This document shows, one piece after another, positions 54,057 through 64,000 of a DNA stretch of 64,000 nucleotides. Origin of the DNA: Pyxidicoccus fallax (GTDB lineage: Bacteria > Myxococcota > Myxococcia > Myxococcales > Myxococcaceae); NCBI RefSeq assembly GCF_012933655.1, contig NZ_JABBJJ010000002.1, positions 1 through 64,000 on the forward strand. Reading direction: 5' to 3'. The notes beneath the pieces were generated by a model that searched no databases, had not been told where the DNA came from, and saw only the letters and a program-made list of their open reading frames with translations. A program made the position numbers and the translations under genes. Numbering within the stretch: position 1 is the first letter of the stretch; every line of letters begins with the position of its first letter.

Positions 54057-55631
54057 TCAGAGTTCGGAGATGGCGGTGTACGTGCGGTTGAACGTGCCGA
54101 GCAAGTTCCACACCACATCGCGCTTACCGTCGCCCGTGATGTCGGCGACGGACAGCGTGAAGCCGCCCCAGTTGGCCTCCGGCTGGTCCCACGCCGTCAG
54201 CACGCGTGTGAACGTGCCGTTGCCATTGCCGCGCGCGACGTACGTCCGGTTCACCGCGCTCAGCTGGTTCCACACGAGGTCCGCGCGACCATCGCCCGTC
54301 ACGTCGGCGACATGCAGCTTGTAGCCAGCCCAACCGGACTCCGGCTGGGTCCACCCGGTGAGGGCCCGGGTGAACGTGCCATCGCCATTCGACAGCGCCA
54401 CGTACGTCGAGTTGCTCTCTCCAATGTTGTTCCACACCAGGTCCGCGCGACCATCGCCATTCACCTCGGCGACGGACAGCGTGAAGCCACCCCAGTTGGC
54501 CTCCGGCTGGTGCCACGCCGTCAGCACGCGTGTGAACGTGCCGTTGCCATTGCCGCGCGCGACGTACGTCCGGTTCACCGCGCTCAGCTGGTTCCACACG
54601 AGGTCCGCGCGACCATCGCCCGTCACGTCGGCGACATGCAGCTTGTAGCCAGCCCAACCGGACTCCGGCTGGGCCCACCCGGTGAGGGCCCGCGTGAACG
54701 TGCCATCGCCATTCGACAGCGCCACGTACGTCAAGTTGCTCTCTCCAATGTTGTTCCACACCAGGTCCGCGCGACCATCGCCATTCACCTCGGCGACGAA
54801 CAGCGTGAAGCCGCCCCAGTTGGCCTCTGGCTGGTCCCACTCTGTCAGCACGCGCCGGAACGCCGTCTGCGGCGTGTACAGCGCCCTCAGCGCGGTGAGG
54901 TCGCCGGAGCTGAACTCGCCCGTTTCGACCGAGCGGAAGCAGGAGTTCATGAGCGAGCCACCGACGACCGCCGTGGTCGGCGTGCCCGGGATGTGGATGG
55001 CGCCGATACCGGCGTCACCCTCATCGCCGCCGGTGCCGCAGCTGATGCTGCGGTTGTAGTAGTCCGAGTGGCGGAAGCCGATGGTGTGACCAAGCTCGTG
55101 CGTGATGACGTGCTCGATGACGTCGACGCTGTAGGAGGCGAGCCCGCCGCCGATGTTGATGGTGTGGTACGGCAGTCCGCCCGACGGGAACCCGGCGGAG
55201 CCTCCGACCACACCCGGCTGGATGACCGCGTTGATGGTGAAGCTGCAGCCGGTGCTCGGCGTGCGCGCCATGGCGAAGGTGAGTGGCAGCTCGTCGTAGT
55301 TCTGGATGGCGAGGTCGAGCGCCGTGCTGAACGCGCCGGTGAACGTCGAGCCGTTGATGCAGATCTTCGTCAGCGACGTGCTGACGAGGTTCGTGGTGCG
55401 GTACTGCTCCTCGGTGGTGTCGCCGGACTCGAGCATCTCGCGTGACGCGGCCATGGACACCTCGGCGTCTCGCCCGACGTAGACCTTCCCGTCCACGACC
55501 ATGATGTCGTCGGCCGGGAACCCGGCCTTGACCAGGTTGCTGACGATCTCCCGCGTCTCATCGGGTGGCTCAGCGCACCCGGACACCAGAGCAATGCATC
55601 CCGCCGCCAGTACGAGGCTTCTTGCAAACAT
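54057..55631 (-). CDS. Secreted zinc metalloprotease (M10/M57-like) with VCBS repeats
   Basis: The 524-residue product has a lipoprotein signal (ALVSGC). A protease domain (about 25-250) includes the zinc motif HELGHTIGFRH near residue 177 (HExxHxxGxxH, with metzincin-type third His) and a Met-turn candidate SLMNSC. This fits Peptidase_M57/matrixin-like enzymes. Residues 255-524 are five 54-residue VCBS repeats of two alternating types (NWGGFTL... and GWAGYKL...), each with GDGRxDxVW. The repeat DNA is almost identical between pairs. It is likely surface-bound and acts on extracellular protein, in line with predation. Confidence 0.85.
   Translation of the reverse strand: MFARSLVLAAGCIALVSGCAEPPDETREIVSNLVKAGFPADDIMVVDGKVYVGRDAEVSMAASREMLESGDTTEEQYRTTNLVSTSLTKICINGSTFTGAFSTALDLAIQNYDELPLTFAMARTPSTGCSFTINAVIQPGVVGGSAGFPSGGLPYHTINIGGGLASYSVDVIEHVITHELGHTIGFRHSDYYNRSISCGTGGDEGDAGIGAIHIPGTPTTAVVGGSLMNSCFRSVETGEFSSGDLTALRALYTPQTAFRRVLTEWDQPEANWGGFTLFVAEVNGDGRADLVWNNIGESNLTYVALSNGDGTFTRALTGWAQPESGWAGYKLHVADVTGDGRADLVWNQLSAVNRTYVARGNGNGTFTRVLTAWHQPEANWGGFTLSVAEVNGDGRADLVWNNIGESNSTYVALSNGDGTFTRALTGWTQPESGWAGYKLHVADVTGDGRADLVWNQLSAVNRTYVARGNGNGTFTRVLTAWDQPEANWGGFTLSVADITGDGKRDVVWNLLGTFNRTYTAISEL
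54120..54840 (-). repeat. Intragenic tandem repeat, 324-bp period
   Basis: Identical landmarks recur at 54312 and 54636, giving a 324-bp (108-codon) period made of two 54-codon VCBS units. The two long units differ at only a few bases, so duplication or gene conversion is recent. The reading frame is kept. Confidence 0.8.
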
Positions 55632-55849
55632 GGAGACTCCTTTCGGACGTGCATCTCAAGGCACCCGGCTCGGGGCACGCCTTCCCGCGACACGTGCCCA
55701 ACGGAGTCGGATGGTGGCTTGATACCAGGAATTCCAGAAAAAGCACATAGACAGGTCGGGGGGGGTACGAGGCCCTGGCCATCGTCGAGGTCGGCCACGG
55801 TCCACGGGTAGCTCCTGCCCAGCCGTCCCGGCCGCCCCCTTTGGCGCAC

Positions 55850-56025
55850 GTGTCGTCAGCGCGAAGCCGCGTCCGGCGACATGACCACCGCACGGATGTT
55901 CGCAATCACCTCATTGGCCGTGTCTTCGAAGAAGAAGGGTGTACGTGGGCGAACTCGATGGTCCTGTGATTGGGAAAGGCCTGCTCACAGCGGGCCAGGT
56001 CGGCGCGTGGGAAGCCCGGGTCCTG
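55850..56025 (-). pseudogene. Frameshifted hydrolase-like C-terminal remnant
   Basis: From 56025 down, one frame reads DPGFPRADLARCEQAFPNHR then IEFAHVHP. One base later the sense continues in another frame as FFFEDTANEVIANIRAVVM to TGA near 55855. Joined, these resemble the tail of an alpha/beta-hydrolase (an ...HxHFFFED... ending), but no catalytic part remains. The break on its upstream side coincides with the start of repeat copy 4 at 56026. The remaining bases of 55632-56329 show no gene. Confidence 0.45.
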
Positions 56026-56190
56026 CATCGGGCGAATGGGAGGGGTGTTGAGGGTGAGGGCTGATGCAGAGGGGGCGAGGAGGGCCGCTGACGGGTGCCG
56101 CCGAACTGTGCGCCAGGCGGAGGAAGAGGCCGTGCAGCCTCCTTTGGGCACACGCCAACCCAGACGGCCCCTCCAGCAAGGGAGCAGCAG
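56026..56190 (+). repeat. Dispersed ~165 bp repeat, copy 4
   Basis: This copy aligns without gaps with the one at 52857, in the same direction and 3,169 bp away. The pair forms direct repeats around the secreted-protein and metalloprotease genes. The tail present at 53022-53050 is absent here. Confidence 0.8.
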
Positions 56191-56329
56191 CGAGTGGAAG
56201 TGCGGCGTCACCTGCAACGCCGAGCCGAAGAACGGGATGAACGACACGGCCCCGGCCTGCCCATACTTCCGACTGCTTGACACGCAAAACGAAAGAGCGG
56301 TCGTTGGCAATCGAGAGGGGGCAGCCGAG

Positions 56330-56716
56330 TCACTCCGCCTCGTGACAAACGGCCTCGATGTTGTGACCGTCCGGATCGAGCACAAAGGCACCGTAGTAGT
56401 TGGGGTGGTAGTGGGGTCGCAAACCGGGTGCGCCGTTGTCCTTTCCGCCCGCTGCGATGGCCGCCTTGTAGAACGCGTCCACTGCGGCGCGAGAGGACGC
56501 GCGAAATGCAATGTGGATGGGCGGCTTGATCGCATCGCCCTGCCTTATCCAAAAATCAGACCCGTCCGCATGGCAGAAGCCTGCACTCTCCCCTTGAGCA
56601 GCATGCGTGGCCGGCAGCTCAATCAACCGCGAATGGCCGAGCGGGGCGAGCGCCTGCACGTAGAAAGCCTTGCTTTTCGCGTAGTCGCTGACGACAACGC
56701 TCAAGTGATCAATCAC
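56330..56716 (-). CDS. VOC family (glyoxalase-like) protein
   Basis: The 128-residue protein starts at GTG with AAGGGG upstream, giving VIDHLSVVVSDYAKSKAFY, the classic opening of vicinal-oxygen-chelate proteins. The end has VLDPDGHNIEAVCH. His4 and the Glu in IEAV are the likely metal ligands; HPNYYGAF lies before the last strand. Substrates range from methylglyoxal conjugates to antibiotics and aromatic diols and cannot be told here. It ends near a gene-poor region and is followed upstream by a LysR gene on the same strand. Confidence 0.85.
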   Translation of the reverse strand: MIDHLSVVVSDYAKSKAFYVQALAPLGHSRLIELPATHAAQGESAGFCHADGSDFWIRQGDAIKPPIHIAFRASSRAAVDAFYKAAIAAGGKDNGAPGLRPHYHPNYYGAFVLDPDGHNIEAVCHEAE

Positions 56717-56771
56717 GGGAACCCCTTTTGGTTGGCATGACGACTCAATCGTTTTGAAGCGGGAGGACGGC

Positions 56772-59943
<3,172 letters not shown>

Positions 59944-59975
59944 GCACGGAAACCGAACCCCCACAGGAACACGCA

Positions 59976-60887
59976 ATGGAGACAATGACCATGACTGGAA
60001 CGAGCTCTCTCATCACCTTGAACAACGGTATCCGGATGCCAGCCCTTGGGCTCGGCGTCTTCCAGAGCACCCCAGAGCAGACCGCGGGTGCCGTCGCGTC
60101 CGCACTCGAGAAGGGGTACCGGCTCATCGACACCGCGGCGGCCTATTTCAACGAGCGCCAGGTCGGCGAGGGGCTCGCCCGGAGCGGGGTCCCTCGCTCT
60201 GAGGTGTTCGTCACGACCAAGCTGTGGATGAGCGACTACGGCTACGAGCAAGCGCTCCGTGGGTTCGACGTGAGCCGGCGCAAGCTGGGCCTCGAGTACG
60301 TCGACCTGTACCTGCTCCACTGGCCGGTGCCCACCGACTTCGCGGCGACCGTGGCATCCTACAAGGCGGCCGGGCGCCTGCTCGCAGACGGACGTGTGCG
60401 GGCCATCGGCGTCTGCAACTTCGGCCCGTCGCACCTCGCCGACCTGATCGCGCGCACGGAGGCGGTGCCGGCGGTGAACCAGGTGGAGCTGCACCCGTTC
60501 TTCACCCAGCGCGCGCTGCGCGAGGCCGCTGCGCGCTACGGCGTCATCACGCAGTCCTGGTCGCCGCTCGGGGGAGTCAACGTCTACGCCGCGAAGGATC
60601 CGAGTGTCGCGAAGAGCCCGCTGACGCACCCGGTGGTCGTCGCTCTGGCAAAGAGGTACGGCAAGACTCCGGCCCAGGTGGTGCTGCGCTGGCACATCGA
60701 GCACGGGCTCTCCGCGATTCCGAAGTCGGTGCGGCCGGAGCGCATCGCGGAGAACATCGGGATCTTCGACTTCGCCTTGAAGACGGAAGACGTCGCGGCC
60801 ATCGACGCGCTGGACACCGGCGTGCGCGGCGGCCCCGATCCGGAGATCGTCGACACCAGACTGTTCAACCTTTCGATCCCAGACTGA
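59976..60887 (+). CDS. Aldo/keto reductase (second of two)
   Basis: The 303-residue protein resembles 2,5-diketo-D-gluconate reductase-type AKRs (AKR5): GIRMPALGLGVFQS, LIDTAAAYFNERQVG (Asp, Tyr), VTTKLWMS (Lys), YLLHWPVPT (His), IGVCNFGPSHL and SAIPKSVRPERIAENI. AGGAAC supports the ATG at 59976. A GTG at 59940, overlapping the upstream stop as GTGA, would couple translation and add 12 residues. It closes the operon. Confidence 0.92.
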   Translation: METMTMTGTSSLITLNNGIRMPALGLGVFQSTPEQTAGAVASALEKGYRLIDTAAAYFNERQVGEGLARSGVPRSEVFVTTKLWMSDYGYEQALRGFDVSRRKLGLEYVDLYLLHWPVPTDFAATVASYKAAGRLLADGRVRAIGVCNFGPSHLADLIARTEAVPAVNQVELHPFFTQRALREAAARYGVITQSWSPLGGVNVYAAKDPSVAKSPLTHPVVVALAKRYGKTPAQVVLRWHIEHGLSAIPKSVRPERIAENIGIFDFALKTEDVAAIDALDTGVRGGPDPEIVDTRLFNLSIPD

Positions 60888-61098
60888 GCAGTCATCGGGC
60901 GGAGGCAACACCGTGCGCAGGAAGACGGTGAGGACGTCCGAGAGCCGTCTTACGTCCTTGAGCGTCGGCCGTGACAGATCCTGCACTCAGTCGAGACCAC
61001 CGAATCCAGGTCCGGTGCCCGGGCGTGCGTTTCCCTTCCGGGTGGCCATGCCTCCAGGGTTGTGCGCATGGAAGCCCATCTGCTAGGTCTGCCCCACT
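60888..61098. other. Short interval, nothing recognised
   Basis: About 210 bp between the second aldo-keto reductase gene and the DUF2381 gene. A short antisense frame here has no recognisable content. It presumably holds the promoter of the DUF2381 gene. Confidence 0.3.
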
Positions 61099-62037
61099 AT
61101 GCGAAACCCTCCGTTCGCCCAGGTGGCCCTGCTTCTGGCGCTCGTGGCCTCCGGGGCCCTGGCCCGAGAGCCCGGCCACAAGGTCGTCATCCGGACGCTC
61201 CTGGTATCGGAGCACCCGGCGAGAACGACGCCCAACCTCTACGTCTCCGGTCAGGTGGCCACCGTCCTCCGCTTCGAGCAGAACGTGGACCCGGAGAAGA
61301 CGCGGCTCCTCGCGTGGGAGGGCCGCTTCGAGCCCCTGCTCGTGGGTGGCAAGAAGGTGGTCATCGAGCCGCTACGTGACCTCCATCAGGACGAAGGCGT
61401 GCCCCTGCTCGTGACGCTCGCGGACGGAACGGAGCTTCCATTCCTCGTGCAGCCTCCGTGGCGCAAGGATGATGGCCCGGCGCCGTTCACCGACCACCAG
61501 GTCAACGTGTTCAAGGACCGCAAGAGCTACGACGCGGTGCTCTCGTCCCTCTATGACTCGCTCAATCGGGAGCGCGAGCTGAGCGAGGAGAACGAGCGGC
61601 TCAAGCAGGAGGAGAACTCCGTCGACCACGCCTACGCGACACTGCTCTTGAATGGCGAGGTGAAGAAGACGCCGTTTCGTCAGCAGCGGATGGTGGTCAT
61701 GAAGAACGAGGACATGGTCACCAAGGTCGAGGTCTTCTCTGGCCCTGGAAAGGCGGCGGTCGTCATCCACCTGACCAACATGGACGCGAGGGCTCGGTGG
61801 ACCTTCGCTCGCGTCCAGCTGACCTCCGAGTCCACCTACACAGATCGTCCCTTCGCACTGCGGATGAACCGGGCTGACCTCGCTCCAGGCCAGTCGGGGA
61901 AGATCTCGGTCGTCGTGGACAAGAGCGCCTTCGAATCAGAGAAGGGGGGTCTTGTCGATCTCGCCCTCCAGCTCTTCCGCGAGGATGGGCTCATGCACGT
62001 CGCCGTGCCAATGGACCGCAAGCTCCTCCGGAATTAA
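61099..62037 (+). CDS. DUF2381 family protein (myxobacterial paralogous family)
   Basis: The 312-residue product has a signal peptide ending ASGALARE. The mature protein follows the DUF2381 pattern: VVIRTLLVSEHPARTTPNLYVSGQVATVL near the start, then PLVDL-like phrases, a central charged coiled segment (NRERELSEENERLKQEEN, about 165-190), and a C-terminal beta region with TFARVQLTS and QSGKISVVVDKS. The family is expanded in Myxococcaceae and is usually found beside serine/threonine kinases or small lipoproteins; its function is unknown. The next gene starts 3 bp after its stop. Confidence 0.85.
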   Translation: MRNPPFAQVALLLALVASGALAREPGHKVVIRTLLVSEHPARTTPNLYVSGQVATVLRFEQNVDPEKTRLLAWEGRFEPLLVGGKKVVIEPLRDLHQDEGVPLLVTLADGTELPFLVQPPWRKDDGPAPFTDHQVNVFKDRKSYDAVLSSLYDSLNRERELSEENERLKQEENSVDHAYATLLLNGEVKKTPFRQQRMVVMKNEDMVTKVEVFSGPGKAAVVIHLTNMDARARWTFARVQLTSESTYTDRPFALRMNRADLAPGQSGKISVVVDKSAFESEKGGLVDLALQLFREDGLMHVAVPMDRKLLRN

Positions 62038-62039
62038 GA

Positions 62040-62540
62040 GTGCGGTTCATGCTCAGGCTCAACGCACTTCTGCTCGGCCCCATCGTCCTGCTCACCTTGT
62101 CAGCCGGGTGCACCACGACAGGCGGGGTGGCACTCCGGCCGGATGGAACTCCAGGTCCTCAGGAGTGTCCCGAGGAAGCCAAGCGGGTGATGCGAGCACT
62201 GAAGCTGCGAGTGGGAGACGCGGCATGGGTAGAGCTCGACGCGAACCAGATCAAGTCGAAGCCCATCACCCTCTATGACGGGCCCATCGAGAGCATCCTG
62301 GAGCAAGACTTCGGCACCCTGGAAACCACGACCCGTCTATACGGGCAGGTCTGGACCGGCGGTCCACAGGTCGTCATCCGGTATTACGAGGCCCACCCGC
62401 CGGATACCGAGAAGCTGCCCATCTGCGCGGTCGCCCGATTGAGCGAGAACCAACTCCGGAAGCTCCCGGGCTCCAAGCCTGGAATGGCCATCCTCGAGTT
62501 CTCTGTCTCCGGCGTTGCCATCGTCGACGCCTTCCGCTGA
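62040..62540 (+). CDS. Hypothetical lipoprotein, partner of DUF2381
   Basis: The 166-residue product has a lipoprotein signal ending LTLSAGC. The start is GTG at 62040 (or ATG at 62049). The mature part holds VWTGGPQVVIRYYEAHPPDT and LPICAVARLSENQLRKLPGS. Such small lipoproteins regularly follow DUF2381 genes in myxobacteria. The 3-bp gap implies an operon and a shared envelope function, not yet known. Confidence 0.75.
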   Translation: MRFMLRLNALLLGPIVLLTLSAGCTTTGGVALRPDGTPGPQECPEEAKRVMRALKLRVGDAAWVELDANQIKSKPITLYDGPIESILEQDFGTLETTTRLYGQVWTGGPQVVIRYYEAHPPDTEKLPICAVARLSENQLRKLPGSKPGMAILEFSVSGVAIVDAFR

Positions 62541-62608
62541 ACCACGCACCAGACAGGCCGCACTCCGGCGGGGAGGCGCAAGAGCCCCTCTCCCGACGCA
62601 ACAGTCAC

Positions 62609-63055
62609 TCAGTCGTCGTGCCGCGCGTGGCCCTTCTTCTTCCCGCGCCCCCGGCCGTGGCCATGACCGTGGTCATCATCATCCCAGTCGTCGTCGTCCC
62701 AGTCGCCGCGACGGGCCTTCACGTTCTCGTCCACGCGAAGGAGGTTGCGGGAGTACGCGTCGAAGTCCAGGTGCAGCTTGCCGCGTGCGCCGGGCGCGAA
62801 GGCGTGGAACTTCACCTTCCACACGTCATTGCCGGTGCGGTGGGCCTCCTTCAGCTTGCACTCGTAACGTCGCGCGCGGCACTCGCGGAAGCCGCGGTCC
62901 ACGGCCTCGTCGTACGACATGGCCGACGGACGCGGCGGCGGCGGGGGCGGAGGAGGACGCTGCGGACGCGGCGCTGGGCGCGGCAGGGGCCGCGAGTGGA
63001 CGACACAGCCCGGAGCGAGAAGCAGACCCCCCAGAAGCAGCAGGACGATTCTCAT
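62609..63055 (-). CDS. Hypothetical lipoprotein with Pro-rich and Asp/His-rich tails
   Basis: The 148-residue product has a lipoprotein signal ending LLAPGC. A Pro/Arg tract follows (about 25-45), and then a compact domain with YDEAVDRGFRECRARRYECKL and VWKVKFHAFAPGARGKLHLD. The tail is Asp/His/Gly-rich (WDDDDWDDDDHGHGHGRGRG), a composition that could bind metal ions. It resembles generic envelope lipoproteins. The ATG at 63055 fits the signal; one six codons upstream is possible. It lies 70 bp after the NlpC/P60-type gene on the same strand. Confidence 0.65.
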   Translation of the reverse strand: MRIVLLLLGGLLLAPGCVVHSRPLPRPAPRPQRPPPPPPPPRPSAMSYDEAVDRGFRECRARRYECKLKEAHRTGNDVWKVKFHAFAPGARGKLHLDFDAYSRNLLRVDENVKARRGDWDDDDWDDDDHGHGHGRGRGKKKGHARHDD

Positions 63056-63125
63056 ATGGCGCCTATGACGCACGAGCCGCCCCGCGCTTCAAAGCCACGG
63101 CGGGTATGGGCCGCCAGACGGAAAG

Positions 63126-64000
63126 TTACAGCCCCTCAGGCGAGGCGAACGCGGCGAACAGCTCTCCGGCGAGGTAGGCGCGCGAGCCCTTGGCGGCGGG
63201 ACGGATGTAGTCGTTGAGCACGGCCCCACCCTGGCTGGCCTGGTGCTTCGTGGGCGCGGACAGGTTGAGCCGGCTGCGCGCCACGCCCTTGCCACCGCGG
63301 TGGATGAACGTGACGGTGCCGTCCGCGTCCACACCCTCGACGACGCCGATGTGGGTCATCCCATCATTGCGGCGGCCATCGCGGTTGCGGTCATACGTCT
63401 CGCGGAAGAAGACGAGGTCGCCCGGACGCGGGGACTGGTGGTGGACGGTGCCCACCTCGATGGCGCGGCGGAAGATGGCGGAGACGGCGTTCTCCCCGGC
63501 GAGGAAGCCGTGCGCCACCAGGTCGATGCCACCCGCGAGATACGCGAGACGCACGAAGCCGGAGCAGTCATTGGGCACGCCACGGCTGAGCTTGCGCGCG
63601 CCGACGAGCTCGATGGAGCGCTTGACGATGGCGCGCCCCAGCTCCGTCGGAGAGAGCATCTCGTCCCAGAAGCGTCCCGTCGTGTTCGCCGGGCCCGTCA
63701 CCAGCGCCGCGGCCTGCAGCGCGGCGGCGATCACTCCCGCCGTCACCAGCCGCACCTTCTCCTCCCGCTCGGAGTCCGTCATCGCTTCCGGAGCCGCCGC
63801 CACGGGAGTCCCCTCCACCGTCGCCACCGGCACCGTGCTCGCCTGCCCTGCCACGGAGTGTGGGTCGGCGGCCGTCACCGCGTTCCCGGCCGGTGCCACC
63901 ATCGCCGGAGCCGTGGGCTCCATGGCCACCGGAGGCTCCGCGGCGCGGGTCTTCACGGTGGCACAGCCGACGAGAGCACAGAGGGGAATGGCGGCGAGCA
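63126..64000 (-). CDS. NlpC/P60-type cell-wall hydrolase lipoprotein (5' end cut by window)
   Basis: The visible 291 codons begin within a lipoprotein signal (LCALVGC) that runs off the window end, probably missing only a few residues. A Pro/Ala/Val-rich linker follows. The C-terminal domain (from about residue 130 of the visible part) has the NlpC/P60 layout: NDCSGFVRLAY with the likely nucleophile Cys, PRPGDLVFF, and MTHIGVVEG with the catalytic His. Such enzymes cut peptides in peptidoglycan. It is leftward, ahead of the Asp/His-rich lipoprotein gene. Confidence 0.8.
   Translation of the reverse strand, partial: LAAIPLCALVGCATVKTRAAEPPVAMEPTAPAMVAPAGNAVTAADPHSVAGQASTVPVATVEGTPVAAAPEAMTDSEREEKVRLVTAGVIAAALQAAALVTGPANTTGRFWDEMLSPTELGRAIVKRSIELVGARKLSRGVPNDCSGFVRLAYLAGGIDLVAHGFLAGENAVSAIFRRAIEVGTVHHQSPRPGDLVFFRETYDRNRDGRRNDGMTHIGVVEGVDADGTVTFIHRGGKGVARSRLNLSAPTKHQASQGGAVLNDYIRPAAKGSRAYLAGELFAAFASPEGL

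Noticed and set aside
53784-55445. Rightward frames over the metalloprotease gene
   Set aside because: They mirror the tandem VCBS repeats of the leftward gene and have no own signals.
61099-64000. An encapsulin or DyP-type compartment
   Set aside because: No encapsulin-like gene lies here or beside the DyP peroxidase at 15-16 kb.

Overview
The window looks like chromosomal DNA of a myxobacterium, most likely a Myxococcaceae member (Myxococcus, Corallococcus, Pyxidicoccus or Stigmatella type). Support: very high GC with strong GC3 bias, many lipoproteins and secreted repeat proteins (CARDB, FG-GAP/VCBS, Cys-rich repeats), a DUF2381 protein (a family described as a Myxococcus paralogous family), and loosely packed genes on both strands. 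No rRNA, tRNA, CRISPR array, prophage or intact insertion sequence was seen. Names rest on motif recognition by eye, not on database searches.

Layout. 0-5.6 kb: decayed IS91-like transposase, a GspG-like protein, a RidA-family protein, a large orphan protein, a DUF418 membrane protein and an IS30-like remnant. 5.6-11.5 kb: a repeat-DNA patch, a lipoprotein with nine CARDB repeats, a second lipoprotein and a stub of an FG-GAP protein. 11.5-13.3 kb: an SDR dehydrogenase divergent from an AraC regulator. 13.6-18.0 kb: a tight four-gene leftward operon around a DyP-type peroxidase, with a flavoprotein that lacks the usual redox disulfide. 18.1-24.8 kb: a complete leftward tripartite efflux operon (TolC-like, HlyD, RbbA-like ATPase-permease, second permease).

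25.0-37.5 kb is the most interesting part: a central-carbon and energy module. It holds a PPK2 polyphosphate kinase, a double-HAD protein whose second active site is altered, and then a rightward series beginning with an in-frame fusion of class I fructose-bisphosphate aldolase to phosphoketolase. Acetate kinase, a DUF202 membrane protein, D-lactate dehydrogenase, pyruvate kinase, a zinc alcohol dehydrogenase and glucokinase follow. Together they could take glucose or fructose phosphates to acetyl phosphate, acetate plus ATP, and lactate, resembling a bifid-shunt or low-oxygen fermentative route, which is unexpected in an aerobic predator.

37.5-48.8 kb holds envelope proteins (two beta-barrels, DUF4136, DUF2254, DUF2092 and others), an M4 protease with an emfourin-like inhibitor gene, and a GH15 glucoamylase-like enzyme. 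48.9-56.3 kb is accessory: FG-GAP lipoproteins, a membrane MBL-fold hydrolase, gene remnants, and two ~165 bp direct repeats about 97% identical that bracket a secreted protein and a metalloprotease. 56.3-60.9 kb: a VOC protein and a LysR regulator divergent from an aldo-keto reductase / flavin monooxygenase / aldo-keto reductase operon. 61.1-64.0 kb: a DUF2381 protein with a partner lipoprotein, a small lipoprotein, and an NlpC/P60-type lipoprotein cut by the window edge.
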